Assembly: GCA_031253985.1 (NCBI GenBank)
Contig: JAIRVH010000219.1
Location: 62,001 to 126,000 of the forward strand
Direction of reading: 5' to 3'
Source: Sphingobacterium sp.
Lineage (GTDB): Bacteria; Bacteroidota; Bacteroidia; Sphingobacteriales; Sphingobacteriaceae
DNA: 64,000 nt
Numbering within the stretch: position 1 is the stretch's first letter; every line of letters starts with the position of its first letter. A model generated the notes under the pieces. That model saw nothing but the letters and a program-made list of their open reading frames with translations, searched no databases and was not told the DNA's origin. A program made the translations under genes and the position numbers. Of the stretch, positions 35,161 through 42,090 are shown one piece after another.

Positions 35161-36582
35161 TTAGTCTTCTCGGCTACCATCGTCAGCCATACGAACAATT
35201 TTTGGTGAAAACTTAGCCACAATATCAACAAGATCTTTTTGTGATGCCATGACTGTATGGATATCTTTATACGCCATCGGCGCTTCATCCATCCCAGCTC
35301 CAATCAACATAACACCTTGATCTTTAAGCATGTTGTTCAGATCATCAGAAGATAATGTTTTAACAGCTTGCGTACGACTCATCAAACGCCCTGCTCCATG
35401 CGATGCCGACTGGATGGAATTCAATGCCCCCTTTCCCCTAACCAAAAATCCAGGGGTAGCCATAGAGCCCGGAATAATCCCCATAACTCCTTCTGCTGCC
35501 GGAGTAGCCCCCTTTCGGTGTACAATTACATCTTGTCCGTTCCAAGTTTCCTTCCATGCAAAATTATGATGGTTCTCCACCTTCGCCAGCAGTGTCGCTC
35601 CCAATGCCGCCTCTATTTTATCATGAATTACTTCATGGCAGGCTGAAGCATAATCGCCTGCAAGGCTCATGGCTAACCAGTACTCTTGCCCTTCATGTGT
35701 GTTTAAATCCAGATATGCAAGGTTTTCAGCTTGGTAAGGTAACTTACATAAGGATTTGGCCAATTTCGTATAATGCGCCGCAATGGTAGCTCCAAACCCT
35801 CTGGATCCAGAATGGGTCAGCAATCCTAAATAGCTACCGCTTTCAATATTTAATGCCTCATCCTTCTCTTCAAATTCGACGATACCAAACTCCACAAAAT
35901 GATTTCCACCTCCGGAAGATCCCAATTGCGTCCAAGCTTTGTCCTTCAACGAAGAAAGCAGATTATGCTCGGCAAACAATTTGCTATCCATCACTTCATG
36001 ATCTACCCGTTCATGTCGCAGATATCCATTGCCTGCGCCAAATTTAGTGTTTCGCATAATAATATCTTTCAATGTCGACAGATTGCTCTCGAGAAATGAC
36101 GCGGGTAAGTCAAAAATGGACAAAGCCATCCGGCAGCCAATATCAACACCAACACCATAGGGAATTACCGCGTTATTGGTGGCAAGCACACCACCGATCG
36201 GCAATCCGTAACCTTGATGCGCATCTGGCATCAGCGCTCCAGCAACTGCAACGGGCAATTTCATAGCGATGTTCATCTGTACTTTCGCACCTGTCTCGAT
36301 TTCCGATGCGCCATAGGTCACATAATCTGCTGGAGTTTCATTAAGAGCAATTAACGACCTGTCAACAGCTTCTTGTCCTAATATAGCATGCGCTAAAATC
36401 CCGAAAACGGCGTCTTCGATATATTTAGTTGGATCTTCCAGGACAGATTTGAATCTCGCAAGCATATCAGCACGTGTAAACCCGTGTCTCCTACTATTAA
36501 TTTTCAATGCCACACCCAATGTATGGTTTTCTTTATATCCTAATGCAATTAAATCATTGCCATTTATTCGCTTATTTTCCAT
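35161..36582 (-). CDS. rtcB: RtcB-type RNA ligase
   Basis: GTP-dependent RNA ligase joining 2',3'-cyclic-phosphate (or 3'-phosphate) and 5'-OH ends, used in tRNA and rRNA repair. The 473 residues carry all the family blocks: MPDAHQGYGLPIGGV (118-132), GVGVDIGCRM with metal ligand Cys150, SSGGGNHFVEFG (222-233), LTHSGSRGFG (255-264) and the guanylylated His395 in SASHGAGR. ATG at 36582 is chosen; the 19-residue TTG extension is an artefact. It follows a slipin gene by 103 bases with a stable hairpin in between. That hairpin and a tRNA-like RNA array upstream of slipin suggest a common RNA-repair operon. No archease or RtcA is next to it. Confidence 0.95.
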   Translation of the reverse strand: MENKRINGNDLIALGYKENHTLGVALKINSRRHGFTRADMLARFKSVLEDPTKYIEDAVFGILAHAILGQEAVDRSLIALNETPADYVTYGASEIETGAKVQMNIAMKLPVAVAGALMPDAHQGYGLPIGGVLATNNAVIPYGVGVDIGCRMALSIFDLPASFLESNLSTLKDIIMRNTKFGAGNGYLRHERVDHEVMDSKLFAEHNLLSSLKDKAWTQLGSSGGGNHFVEFGIVEFEEKDEALNIESGSYLGLLTHSGSRGFGATIAAHYTKLAKSLCKLPYQAENLAYLDLNTHEGQEYWLAMSLAGDYASACHEVIHDKIEAALGATLLAKVENHHNFAWKETWNGQDVIVHRKGATPAAEGVMGIIPGSMATPGFLVRGKGALNSIQSASHGAGRLMSRTQAVKTLSSDDLNNMLKDQGVMLIGAGMDEAPMAYKDIHTVMASQKDLVDIVAKFSPKIVRMADDGSRED

Positions 36583-36628
36583 TTTTTGATTTTCTAATTT
36601 AGTGGAATAGCCTTTCAACTCTTCCAAA

Positions 36629-36662
36629 GCAGGTAACAACGACTCTTTATGTTGCTACCTGC
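36629..36662 (-). other. Stable intercistronic hairpin between slipin and rtcB
   Basis: GCAGGTA (36629-36635) pairs with TACCTGC (36656-36662), continued after one mismatch by CAAC/GTTG (36637-36640 with 36651-36654), loop of 10 bases. No long U-tract follows on the minus strand, so it looks like a processing, stabilising or translational element rather than a terminator. Confidence 0.6.
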
Positions 36663-36685
36663 ACCTCTTTCGACTTATTAATACA

Positions 36686-37780
36686 TTATTTCACAAAAAG
36701 TTGCCTTAATTGATCAACAATCTGCCCATTTCCAGAGACCGAAATTGAATTTATTTTCTCGGCAATTTTTTCAACATATTCCATCTCCTTTAGTTTAAAC
36801 AGCATATTGTTTTCTTCCATTAACTTTGCCGTATTTAACAAACTTCTTGTTGACGCCGTCTCTTCACGGCGCATAATAATATTGGCCTGGGCCCGCTTCT
36901 CAGCAATTAATACCTGGTTCATGATATCTCGTACGTCACCAGGTAAAATAATATCTTTCACACCACAGGTTAACAACGTTAAACCCAAACGGGCAACTTG
37001 CTGTGCCGTGTTTTCTAAAACATAGGCTCGCACTTCTGTTTTCTTTTCCATCAGTTCGTCTAAAGTCATCTGACCGATATACGAACGTAAAATGAGCTGC
37101 ATCAGAGAATACAATTGCTTCTCATATTCTTTATTGTCCAATAGCGCTTTAACGATATCCACAATCTGATATTGCAACGTAAAATTGATCCTGATCTGTG
37201 CCTTATCCTTAGACAGAATTTCCTGTCCTACAACATCTAATGTCAAAACCCGCATATCGGCTTTCGAAATAGCGATCGTTTTCGAATTCTTCCACCAGCA
37301 ATATGTACCGGGGTTCAAAATCTCAACAAAAACACCGTCCACAAAAAGCAAAGCTTTCTCATTTGCTTCTACCTTATATTGTCGCACATAGTAAGTCAAA
37401 GCCTGTTTCTCCAATAACTGACGGTTAACAGATGCAGGGATCTCAATCTCCGTAATGTCTTCCAATTGAAATCTGCGTTCGCGCAATTCCTTCCAAAAAA
37501 CATGTCTACCGGAGGCTAATGTTTTTTCAAAATTATTGTTTAAAAAAACAAGACAGATCTCAGCATCCCCCACTTCAACGATATCGACCAATTCTCGAAA
37601 ATCTGTCAACTGCAAAAGCACATCGATATTGCGACTGGAAGGAAATGGATGGGTAGTCGTGTACTTCTCCAGTTTTTCACCAAATCCCAACCAGTAGTTG
37701 CCGGATTTTAAAACACGGATCACCGTATTGTTTTTAACAACCAATCCGATTTCTTCTGTAGTTATTTGTACTTTTTTCAT
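36686..37780 (-). CDS. Slipin family (SPFH/band 7) protein
   Basis: A 364-residue stomatin/slipin protein. It starts MKKVQITTEEIGLVVKNNTVIRVLKSGNYWLG, and has no N-terminal transmembrane helix. The SPFH core spans roughly residues 140-290 (VDGVFVEILNPGTYCWWKNS; TLDVVGQEILSKDKAQIRINFTLQYQIVDIVKALL; GLTLLTCGVKDIILPGDVRDIMN). The final part is a coiled-coil tail (AQANIIMRREETASTRSLLNTAKLMEENN). Slipins form rings on membranes and recruit partners. In several bacteria they are found beside RtcB, which here lies just downstream on the same strand. The tRNA-like RNA array ends about 10 bases before its start codon. Confidence 0.9.
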   Translation of the reverse strand: MKKVQITTEEIGLVVKNNTVIRVLKSGNYWLGFGEKLEKYTTTHPFPSSRNIDVLLQLTDFRELVDIVEVGDAEICLVFLNNNFEKTLASGRHVFWKELRERRFQLEDITEIEIPASVNRQLLEKQALTYYVRQYKVEANEKALLFVDGVFVEILNPGTYCWWKNSKTIAISKADMRVLTLDVVGQEILSKDKAQIRINFTLQYQIVDIVKALLDNKEYEKQLYSLMQLILRSYIGQMTLDELMEKKTEVRAYVLENTAQQVARLGLTLLTCGVKDIILPGDVRDIMNQVLIAEKRAQANIIMRREETASTRSLLNTAKLMEENNMLFKLKEMEYVEKIAEKINSISVSGNGQIVDQLRQLFVK

Positions 37781-38070
37781 TCGTATATTCTTTTAAATTT
37801 TCATCATTTCTATTCTAAAACCTGCTATTTTTTATCCCTTGACCTCAAGCGGGATTCAAAAGTCCGGGTGCCCGTTTTAAAATCAAAAGTCAGTGAGCAA
37901 ATACCCCATTTTATTGGTCATGACTTTTTATTCTAAATGCAAATACCATAGCTTAGGAATCTCAGGCCATCAATCAATTGCTCAGTTGCATGAAAACCGC
38001 GCATAAGCAGGATAAAAGATAGCAAGCTTCTACCAATGGCCTTTTTAAAGAAGGTCTTAACTTTGAATGT

Positions 38071-38140
38071 CCGAATGGACAGTTCGGTGCAATACCATTA
38101 TGCTATTCCATCCGAAAATGGAAGTGGGATTCGAACCCAC
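38071..38140 (-). ncRNA. tRNA-like module C: T arm, UUCG-capped acceptor, D arm, anticodon-like arm
   Basis: T arm GTGGG-TTCGAAT-CCCAC (38140-38124, perfect). The acceptor strand TTCCAT (38123-38118) pairs with ATGGAA (38111-38106) around U(UUCG)G, 6 Watson-Crick pairs plus a U-G pair. Then TA (tRNA positions 8-9), the D arm GCAT-AATGGTA-TTGC (38103-38089), A26, and an anticodon-like arm CCGAA-CTGTCCA-TTCGG (38087-38071) with GTC at the anticodon position preceded by U33. The T arm of the next part is not recognisable. Confidence 0.8.
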
Positions 38141-38154
38141 ACGATTGAGCTGTT

Positions 38155-38207
38155 GTTCTAACCAGACTGAACTACCCTGATTACTCAGAGGCAGGATTTG
38201 AACCTGC
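38155..38207 (-). ncRNA. tRNA-like module B: T arm, GUAA-capped acceptor, D arm
   Basis: T arm GCAGG-TTCAAAT-CCTGC (38207-38191, perfect). CTCTGA (38190-38185) pairs with TCAGGG (38180-38175) around a GUAA tetraloop of the GNRA class. TA follows, then D arm GTTC-AGTCTGGTTA-GAAC (38172-38155). The linker to module C (14 bases, 38154-38141) is too short for an anticodon arm. Confidence 0.85.
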
Positions 38208-38227
38208 GACCCACAACTAGCTGCTAT

Positions 38228-38273
38228 GCTCTACCCTTGAGCTACCTTTTCACAGGAGAGGACTCGAACCTCT
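38228..38273 (-). ncRNA. tRNA-like module A: T arm, short acceptor hairpin, D arm
   Basis: T arm AGAGG-TTCGAGT-CCTCT (38273-38257, perfect). Acceptor CCT (38256-38254) pairs with AGG (38247-38245) around GUGAAA. TA (38244-38243), then D arm GCTC-AAGGGTA-GAGC (38242-38228). The 20-base linker to module B (38227-38208) is tRNA-sized but cannot form a good anticodon stem. Confidence 0.75.
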
Positions 38274-38278
38274 AACAC

Positions 38279-38340
38279 TAGCATTTTCCTCTCATCTTCT
38301 CGTTTTATCAGTATATTGAATCTCATAGAGGACAATACTA
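38279..38340 (-). ncRNA. 14-bp stem 5' of the tRNA-like modules
   Basis: TAGTATTGTCCTCT (38340-38327) pairs with AGAGGAAAATGCTA (38292-38279): 12 Watson-Crick pairs, one G-U, one mismatch, with a 34-base loop. Upstream another hairpin ACCTG/CAGGT lies at 38361-38341. Confidence 0.65.
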
Positions 38341-38416
38341 ACCTGCTATATTGAAACAGGTGACCAGGATGCCATTTTAAGAAGAGAGGCTTCTTTATAC
38401 TTTATCATAAAGTATA

Positions 38417-38790
38417 TATCTTAAAGCTTTTCGCTATAATTTCCAAAGAACGTTTGTCATTGTTGACATTACAAATATCGTTGGGTTAATGCGCAGGGAA
38501 TTTGCGTAACAATAAAAAGAAATAAGAAAAATCCAAAAATAAATACAAAACTCTGATATACAGCAAATAAAAGTAAATAATCAGTATCAAAAAAAGATTA
38601 AATATCCTTAACTACGCAGATGCATTGCGTCTATTCGTCACAGGATGGGAGCATGGAGCTCTGCTTTATTTCAGGAAAAATGGGAAATTAGATTTTTCGG
38701 CGAATATTCTTTCGAATATAGCGGTAATCCGTGATCATGTTATGCGATTTATATCCTAATTTTATCCCTAGATTAAGATGATATCAAAAC
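38417..38790. other. AT-rich gap without a recognised gene
   Basis: About 375 bases between the RNA array and the divergent lipoprotein gene. It should contain the promoter of the array (TTTG near 38474 and an incomplete GTTCTTTG are the only candidates) and of the lipoprotein gene. I see no open reading frame or further RNA structure here. Confidence 0.5.
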
Positions 38791-39378
38791 ATGAAGAGTT
38801 TATATGCAACAATAGTGCTGTTTTGCATGCTAGCAAGCTGTACAAATTCAGCGCGAGACCATAAAAGCACTGCTATAGAACATCCTGCAAAGCAGATTCC
38901 ATTCAAAGACAGTACAGGGACAGCGGAGCAGAACCCGACAGTCGATCAGAATCAGCAAGCTGAAACTTGGTTGAAAGGGATTTTCCAATGTACAAGTTCC
39001 GCATCTGGAAAATATTGTTACTACCTAGACAAAGAAGAAGCATTATGTACCAAGCGCTTCTGGGACTTTTTAAAAGATGCCAATGAAATTTACGGGCCAT
39101 CTAACCTCACGGATGAAGAACTACCCAAAGCTGAGGCAGCTTACAAAGCCAAATGGAAAAAAATCTATCCCTTATATACGGAGGAAACCTGGTTATTTGG
39201 AAGAGGTAATGATGATGCATTGGACATCAAGGATGTTAAAATCGACAAAATAACTGAAAGCAAATTTATCGTATTTATTGATTATGGCGATAACATCCGT
39301 ACCAAAAATGAGGTGCAATTGGTCAATGAGCAAGGTTCTTATAAAATAGATTACTGCAAAACGACTTTCCTGCACTAA
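38791..39378 (+). CDS. Lipoprotein with DUF3828-like domain
   Basis: A 195-residue lipoprotein (MKSLYATIVLFCMLASC, Cys17). After a low-complexity linker the domain has KSTAIEHPAKQIPFKD and ends with KIDKITESKFIVFIDYGD and VQLVNEQGSYKIDYC, the style of DUF3828, a small periplasmic module of unknown function. Not clearly linked to its neighbours. A terminator follows. It is divergent from the tRNA-like array, so its promoter lies in the same gap. Confidence 0.6.
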   Translation: MKSLYATIVLFCMLASCTNSARDHKSTAIEHPAKQIPFKDSTGTAEQNPTVDQNQQAETWLKGIFQCTSSASGKYCYYLDKEEALCTKRFWDFLKDANEIYGPSNLTDEELPKAEAAYKAKWKKIYPLYTEETWLFGRGNDDALDIKDVKIDKITESKFIVFIDYGDNIRTKNEVQLVNEQGSYKIDYCKTTFLH

Positions 39379-39397
39379 CTGCCGTCCCCAAAAACAT

Positions 39398-39435
39398 GAA
39401 AATGCCAACTTTCTATGCGAGAAATTGGCATTTTC
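39398..39435. terminator. Bidirectional terminator
   Basis: GAAAATGCCAA (39398-39408) pairs with TTGGCATTTTC (39425-39435), with an inner TTTCT/AGAAA extension, between convergent genes. Confidence 0.85.
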
Positions 39436-39462
39436 GACTTTCTGATTATTCACTACTTTCTG

Positions 39463-40716
39463 TTAAGCTAGATAACTATTGTCCCACTTCACAACATTTC
39501 CTTGATGAATGAAACCATCGACTGCAGAAATCCGTGACACAGCTTCGGCGGAACAGCTTGCATCGACCAACAAAAGACTCGCATCATCCCCGACTTTTGG
39601 CCATTCAAGATTACCCTGATCATCTAAAGGAGTTTTTCCATTGGTTGCATAACGCAGGCAGCGAGAAAGGTCCAGTTCCGTTTCATAACCATAAAGCTGT
39701 GCTGCGAGATTGGACTTTTGCAGCATATTTCCACTACCAAAGGTTCCCCAATGGTCCTGGACATTGTCGTTTCCAACAAAAACTTCCACTCCTGCCTTTT
39801 TCAATTCCGGAAATGGCATCAACATATTGCGAAAAGGAACAGAACTGCATATTCCGACTTTTGCCGCAGCAAGCCGTTCTGCAGTATATTCGAGATCTTT
39901 CTTCGGCATATACCCCAAAGCGAAGGCGTGACTGATAAAGGTGCGTCCTTGCAGTGCTGGATTTTCCAGTGCTCTATCAATCATATAATGAATAGTCTTC
40001 ACACCTGATTCCCCTCCTTCATGCAAATGGATGTCGATCCCTTTGTTATTGTCCAATGCAAGCTGTACAGTCAGATCCATCGGTTTCTCAATGCTGCCGT
40101 CAATACTAAAGGGGTCCAAACCGCCAATGAAATCCACCTGTCCCCATTTCGCAACTTCTTCCATTAACTTCGCAGATTCTGTATAGAATAGGCCATGTTG
40201 GGGGAATGCGACTAACTCTGCAGCAAATGAATATTTTAGATGTTCCAGCGCCTGTAACAAATGCTCCAATGACTTCGTCCCTGATGTTGGGTCAACATTA
40301 AAATGGGTGCGGGCAAAATTTGTTCCATAGCCCTGCAATAGTCCAATTAATTTTTCGGCCCGTTCGACGGAGGTTTTTAGCAATTCTGGGATGATCACCT
40401 GTTCCTTGGCAATCATATCTTTTACAGTCCTGTTTTTTGGAAATACCGCCTTCCAGGGCAGACCATATAAGGTTTTATCCAAATGAATATGCATGTCACG
40501 AAATGGTGGTAATGCCAATTTACCCTTCACATCAAAGGCTTTTCCGTTCGTCGTCGATTGCGCTGACTCAATACTTTTTATTTTATTTGACTCAATTTGA
40601 ATATCAAATAATGCCGTTTTCGTAGCAACAACTTCTTCCTTCTCATAAAGAAAGCCTGTTTCTAGTAATACATTCTTCAGCAAATAAGTATCCTGATTTT
40701 GATTGATTTCATTCAT
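39463..40716 (-). CDS. Metal-dependent amidohydrolase, cytosine-deaminase-like
   Basis: A 417-residue enzyme of the CodA/amidohydrolase superfamily. The first metal motif is DMHIHLDKT (residues about 74-82), the second HLHEGGESG (about 231), then SHAFALG with the catalytic His, and the closing Asp in VGNDNVQDHWGTFGSGNML. These are the deaminase-type motifs with a mononuclear metal. Substrate could be cytosine, isocytosine or an N-acyl heterocycle. AraC-type regulator downstream on the same strand but in separate transcription. Cytoplasmic, no signal peptide. Confidence 0.85.
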   Translation of the reverse strand: MNEINQNQDTYLLKNVLLETGFLYEKEEVVATKTALFDIQIESNKIKSIESAQSTTNGKAFDVKGKLALPPFRDMHIHLDKTLYGLPWKAVFPKNRTVKDMIAKEQVIIPELLKTSVERAEKLIGLLQGYGTNFARTHFNVDPTSGTKSLEHLLQALEHLKYSFAAELVAFPQHGLFYTESAKLMEEVAKWGQVDFIGGLDPFSIDGSIEKPMDLTVQLALDNNKGIDIHLHEGGESGVKTIHYMIDRALENPALQGRTFISHAFALGYMPKKDLEYTAERLAAAKVGICSSVPFRNMLMPFPELKKAGVEVFVGNDNVQDHWGTFGSGNMLQKSNLAAQLYGYETELDLSRCLRYATNGKTPLDDQGNLEWPKVGDDASLLLVDASCSAEAVSRISAVDGFIHQGNVVKWDNSYLA

Positions 40717-40792
40717 GCCTATATCATTTTCATCAAAGCTAACTGATTTGAGACAATGATCTTTGTACGAATTATTACAGCTTGTGTAGATA

Positions 40793-41644
40793 TTATGGCT
40801 GTGCTTTAAATTGACTTGGCGTCATGTTCGTATGGCTTTTAAAAAACTTACTGAAGCTTGCATTATCGTAAAACCCCAGATCAAAGACAATAGCTTTGAT
40901 CGTTTTATCCGAAATTTTCAGCAAGCGCTTTGCTTCCAATAAAACACGTTCCTGAATCAAAAATGAAGCTGACTTCTGTAAAACCCTATTGCTTAACACA
41001 TTCAGATAATTCGCCGAAATATTTAGTTTCTCGGCATAAAATGCGACTGATTTTTCGCTTTTATACCATTCGTCGATAAGCTGGACAAATTTTGCCATAA
41101 TCGGATTATCCTGATATTGTTCATAATCATCAAAATTATCCTGAACAATCTTACTGATTAGAAGTACGATAACTTTAAGCCGTGCATATACCAATTCCCA
41201 TAAAATCTCCTTCTCCTTCAGATTTTCGGAAATCGCCTTAAATTCAGCTAATAACGATTGAAAGCCTGCGTCCGAAAGATTGATGACTAAATGCTTCAAA
41301 TAGTAAGAAATGGGAAATCGCAATGCCGGCAAAAGGCTTTCAAACCAACGCCTACTAATCATCAGCTGCAATGCGTAGGTAGGGTCGGCCATCTGCCACT
41401 GATGTACCTGTCCAGGAAAAACCAGATGTAGCTGATTTGCGCCAAGTACAAAACGATCAAAGTCTATGGTATGCGTACCTACAGACTCCTGAAACAATAA
41501 AAGTATAAAAAAATCGTGTTTATGTGGTTCATTAATCTCCCGTGGGCCAGTGAGTTCATGGAAAAGCAGATCACAGTCAGGGATGGTCCGGTCCTGGAAT
41601 TTTTGAAGATCTAATATTGGAAAATGGTCGTTGATATGATACAT
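40793..41644 (-). CDS. AraC family transcriptional regulator
   Basis: A 284-residue regulator. N-terminal cupin-like sensing part (LLFHELTGPREINEPHKHDFFILLLFQ) and the C-terminal double helix-turn-helix (KSVAFYAEKLNISANYLNVLSNRVLQKSASFLIQE; IKAIVFDLGFYDNASFSKFFKSHTNMTPSQFK). The start is ATG at 41644 (MYHINDHFPIL). The longer frame to 41890 reads through a GC-rich repeat and is rejected. It lies next to the amidohydrolase, which may be its target. Confidence 0.9.
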   Translation of the reverse strand: MYHINDHFPILDLQKFQDRTIPDCDLLFHELTGPREINEPHKHDFFILLLFQESVGTHTIDFDRFVLGANQLHLVFPGQVHQWQMADPTYALQLMISRRWFESLLPALRFPISYYLKHLVINLSDAGFQSLLAEFKAISENLKEKEILWELVYARLKVIVLLISKIVQDNFDDYEQYQDNPIMAKFVQLIDEWYKSEKSVAFYAEKLNISANYLNVLSNRVLQKSASFLIQERVLLEAKRLLKISDKTIKAIVFDLGFYDNASFSKFFKSHTNMTPSQFKAQP

Positions 41645-41699
41645 AAGCAGTAACCCGAAGATAACATAAATATAAGAAAAAACCCGTTTTGCAATATTA

Positions 41700-42090
41700 T
41701 TTAGGAATATAAAAAGGCAAAAAGAAGTTGGAGCTTTCTTCGGCTGGCCTTCTGGAGCTGTTCGATATTTATTCGGGACTGCGTCGTACCAACGTCGCCT
41801 CTTCTTCGGGATCGCTTCGACTGTTGTTCGACTGTGCTTCGGGTAGAAGTCGAAGCGCAGCCGAAGCCGTGCCGAGAGGGTGTTAAACATGTCTCGACCA
41901 TGTCCCGAAGAAATCCCGAAACGGAGTCGAAGCCTAACCGAAGAGCCAAAAGTATAGCGATGTCCTTCTTCTAACTTTTATGCAGCTGATCCCCATTTTC
42001 TTCGGGACAGCATTGGTGTGGCTCAACGAAAAACCGAAGCCAATTCGAAGAAACCCCACGGAAAGGGCGAATTTGGTGAGAAGTTGGTAG
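41700..42090. repeat. GC-rich palindromic repeat element
   Basis: Non-coding stretch rich in CTTCGGG, TTCGAC and their complements. CTTCGGCTG (41738-41746) matches CAGCCGAAG (41858-41866) and GCTTCGACT (41814-41822) matches AGTCGAAGC (41848-41856). It looks like a large imperfect palindrome, perhaps an extended REP/BIME-like element, and I believe similar sequences recur in related genomes. Some bases beyond 41990 carry further CTTCGGG copies. Confidence 0.55.

Larger units (their letters stand above)
37790..38416 (-). ncRNA. tRNA-like RNA array, leader of the slipin-rtcB operon (whole)
   Basis: About 600 bases without coding capacity, on the same strand as slipin and rtcB. From its 5' end: hairpins (38396-38416 and 38379-38395), a hairpin with loop TTTCAATATAG, a 14-bp stem with a 34-base loop, three T-arm/acceptor-hairpin/D-arm modules, an anticodon-like arm, and then about 270 bases with weaker tRNA traces including a degenerate T arm (37849-37867) with its own hairpin. 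T loops fit TTCRANY and D loops carry the GG of tRNA. True tRNAs are excluded because no module can form its own acceptor stem or CCA end. The RNA may be an Rtc partner, substrate or sensor; that is inference. Confidence 0.75.

Noticed and set aside
38071..38273. Calling ordinary tRNA genes (for example tRNA-Asp by GTC)
   Set aside because: No module can form its own acceptor stem or CCA end, two of three lack an anticodon arm, and the T arm belonging to the GTC arm is missing. A tRNA-like non-coding RNA fits better.
40793..41890. Long AraC reading frame starting at 41890
   Set aside because: The first 80 codons are arginine-rich and lie in a GC-rich palindromic repeat; the proper cupin start is the ATG at 41644.
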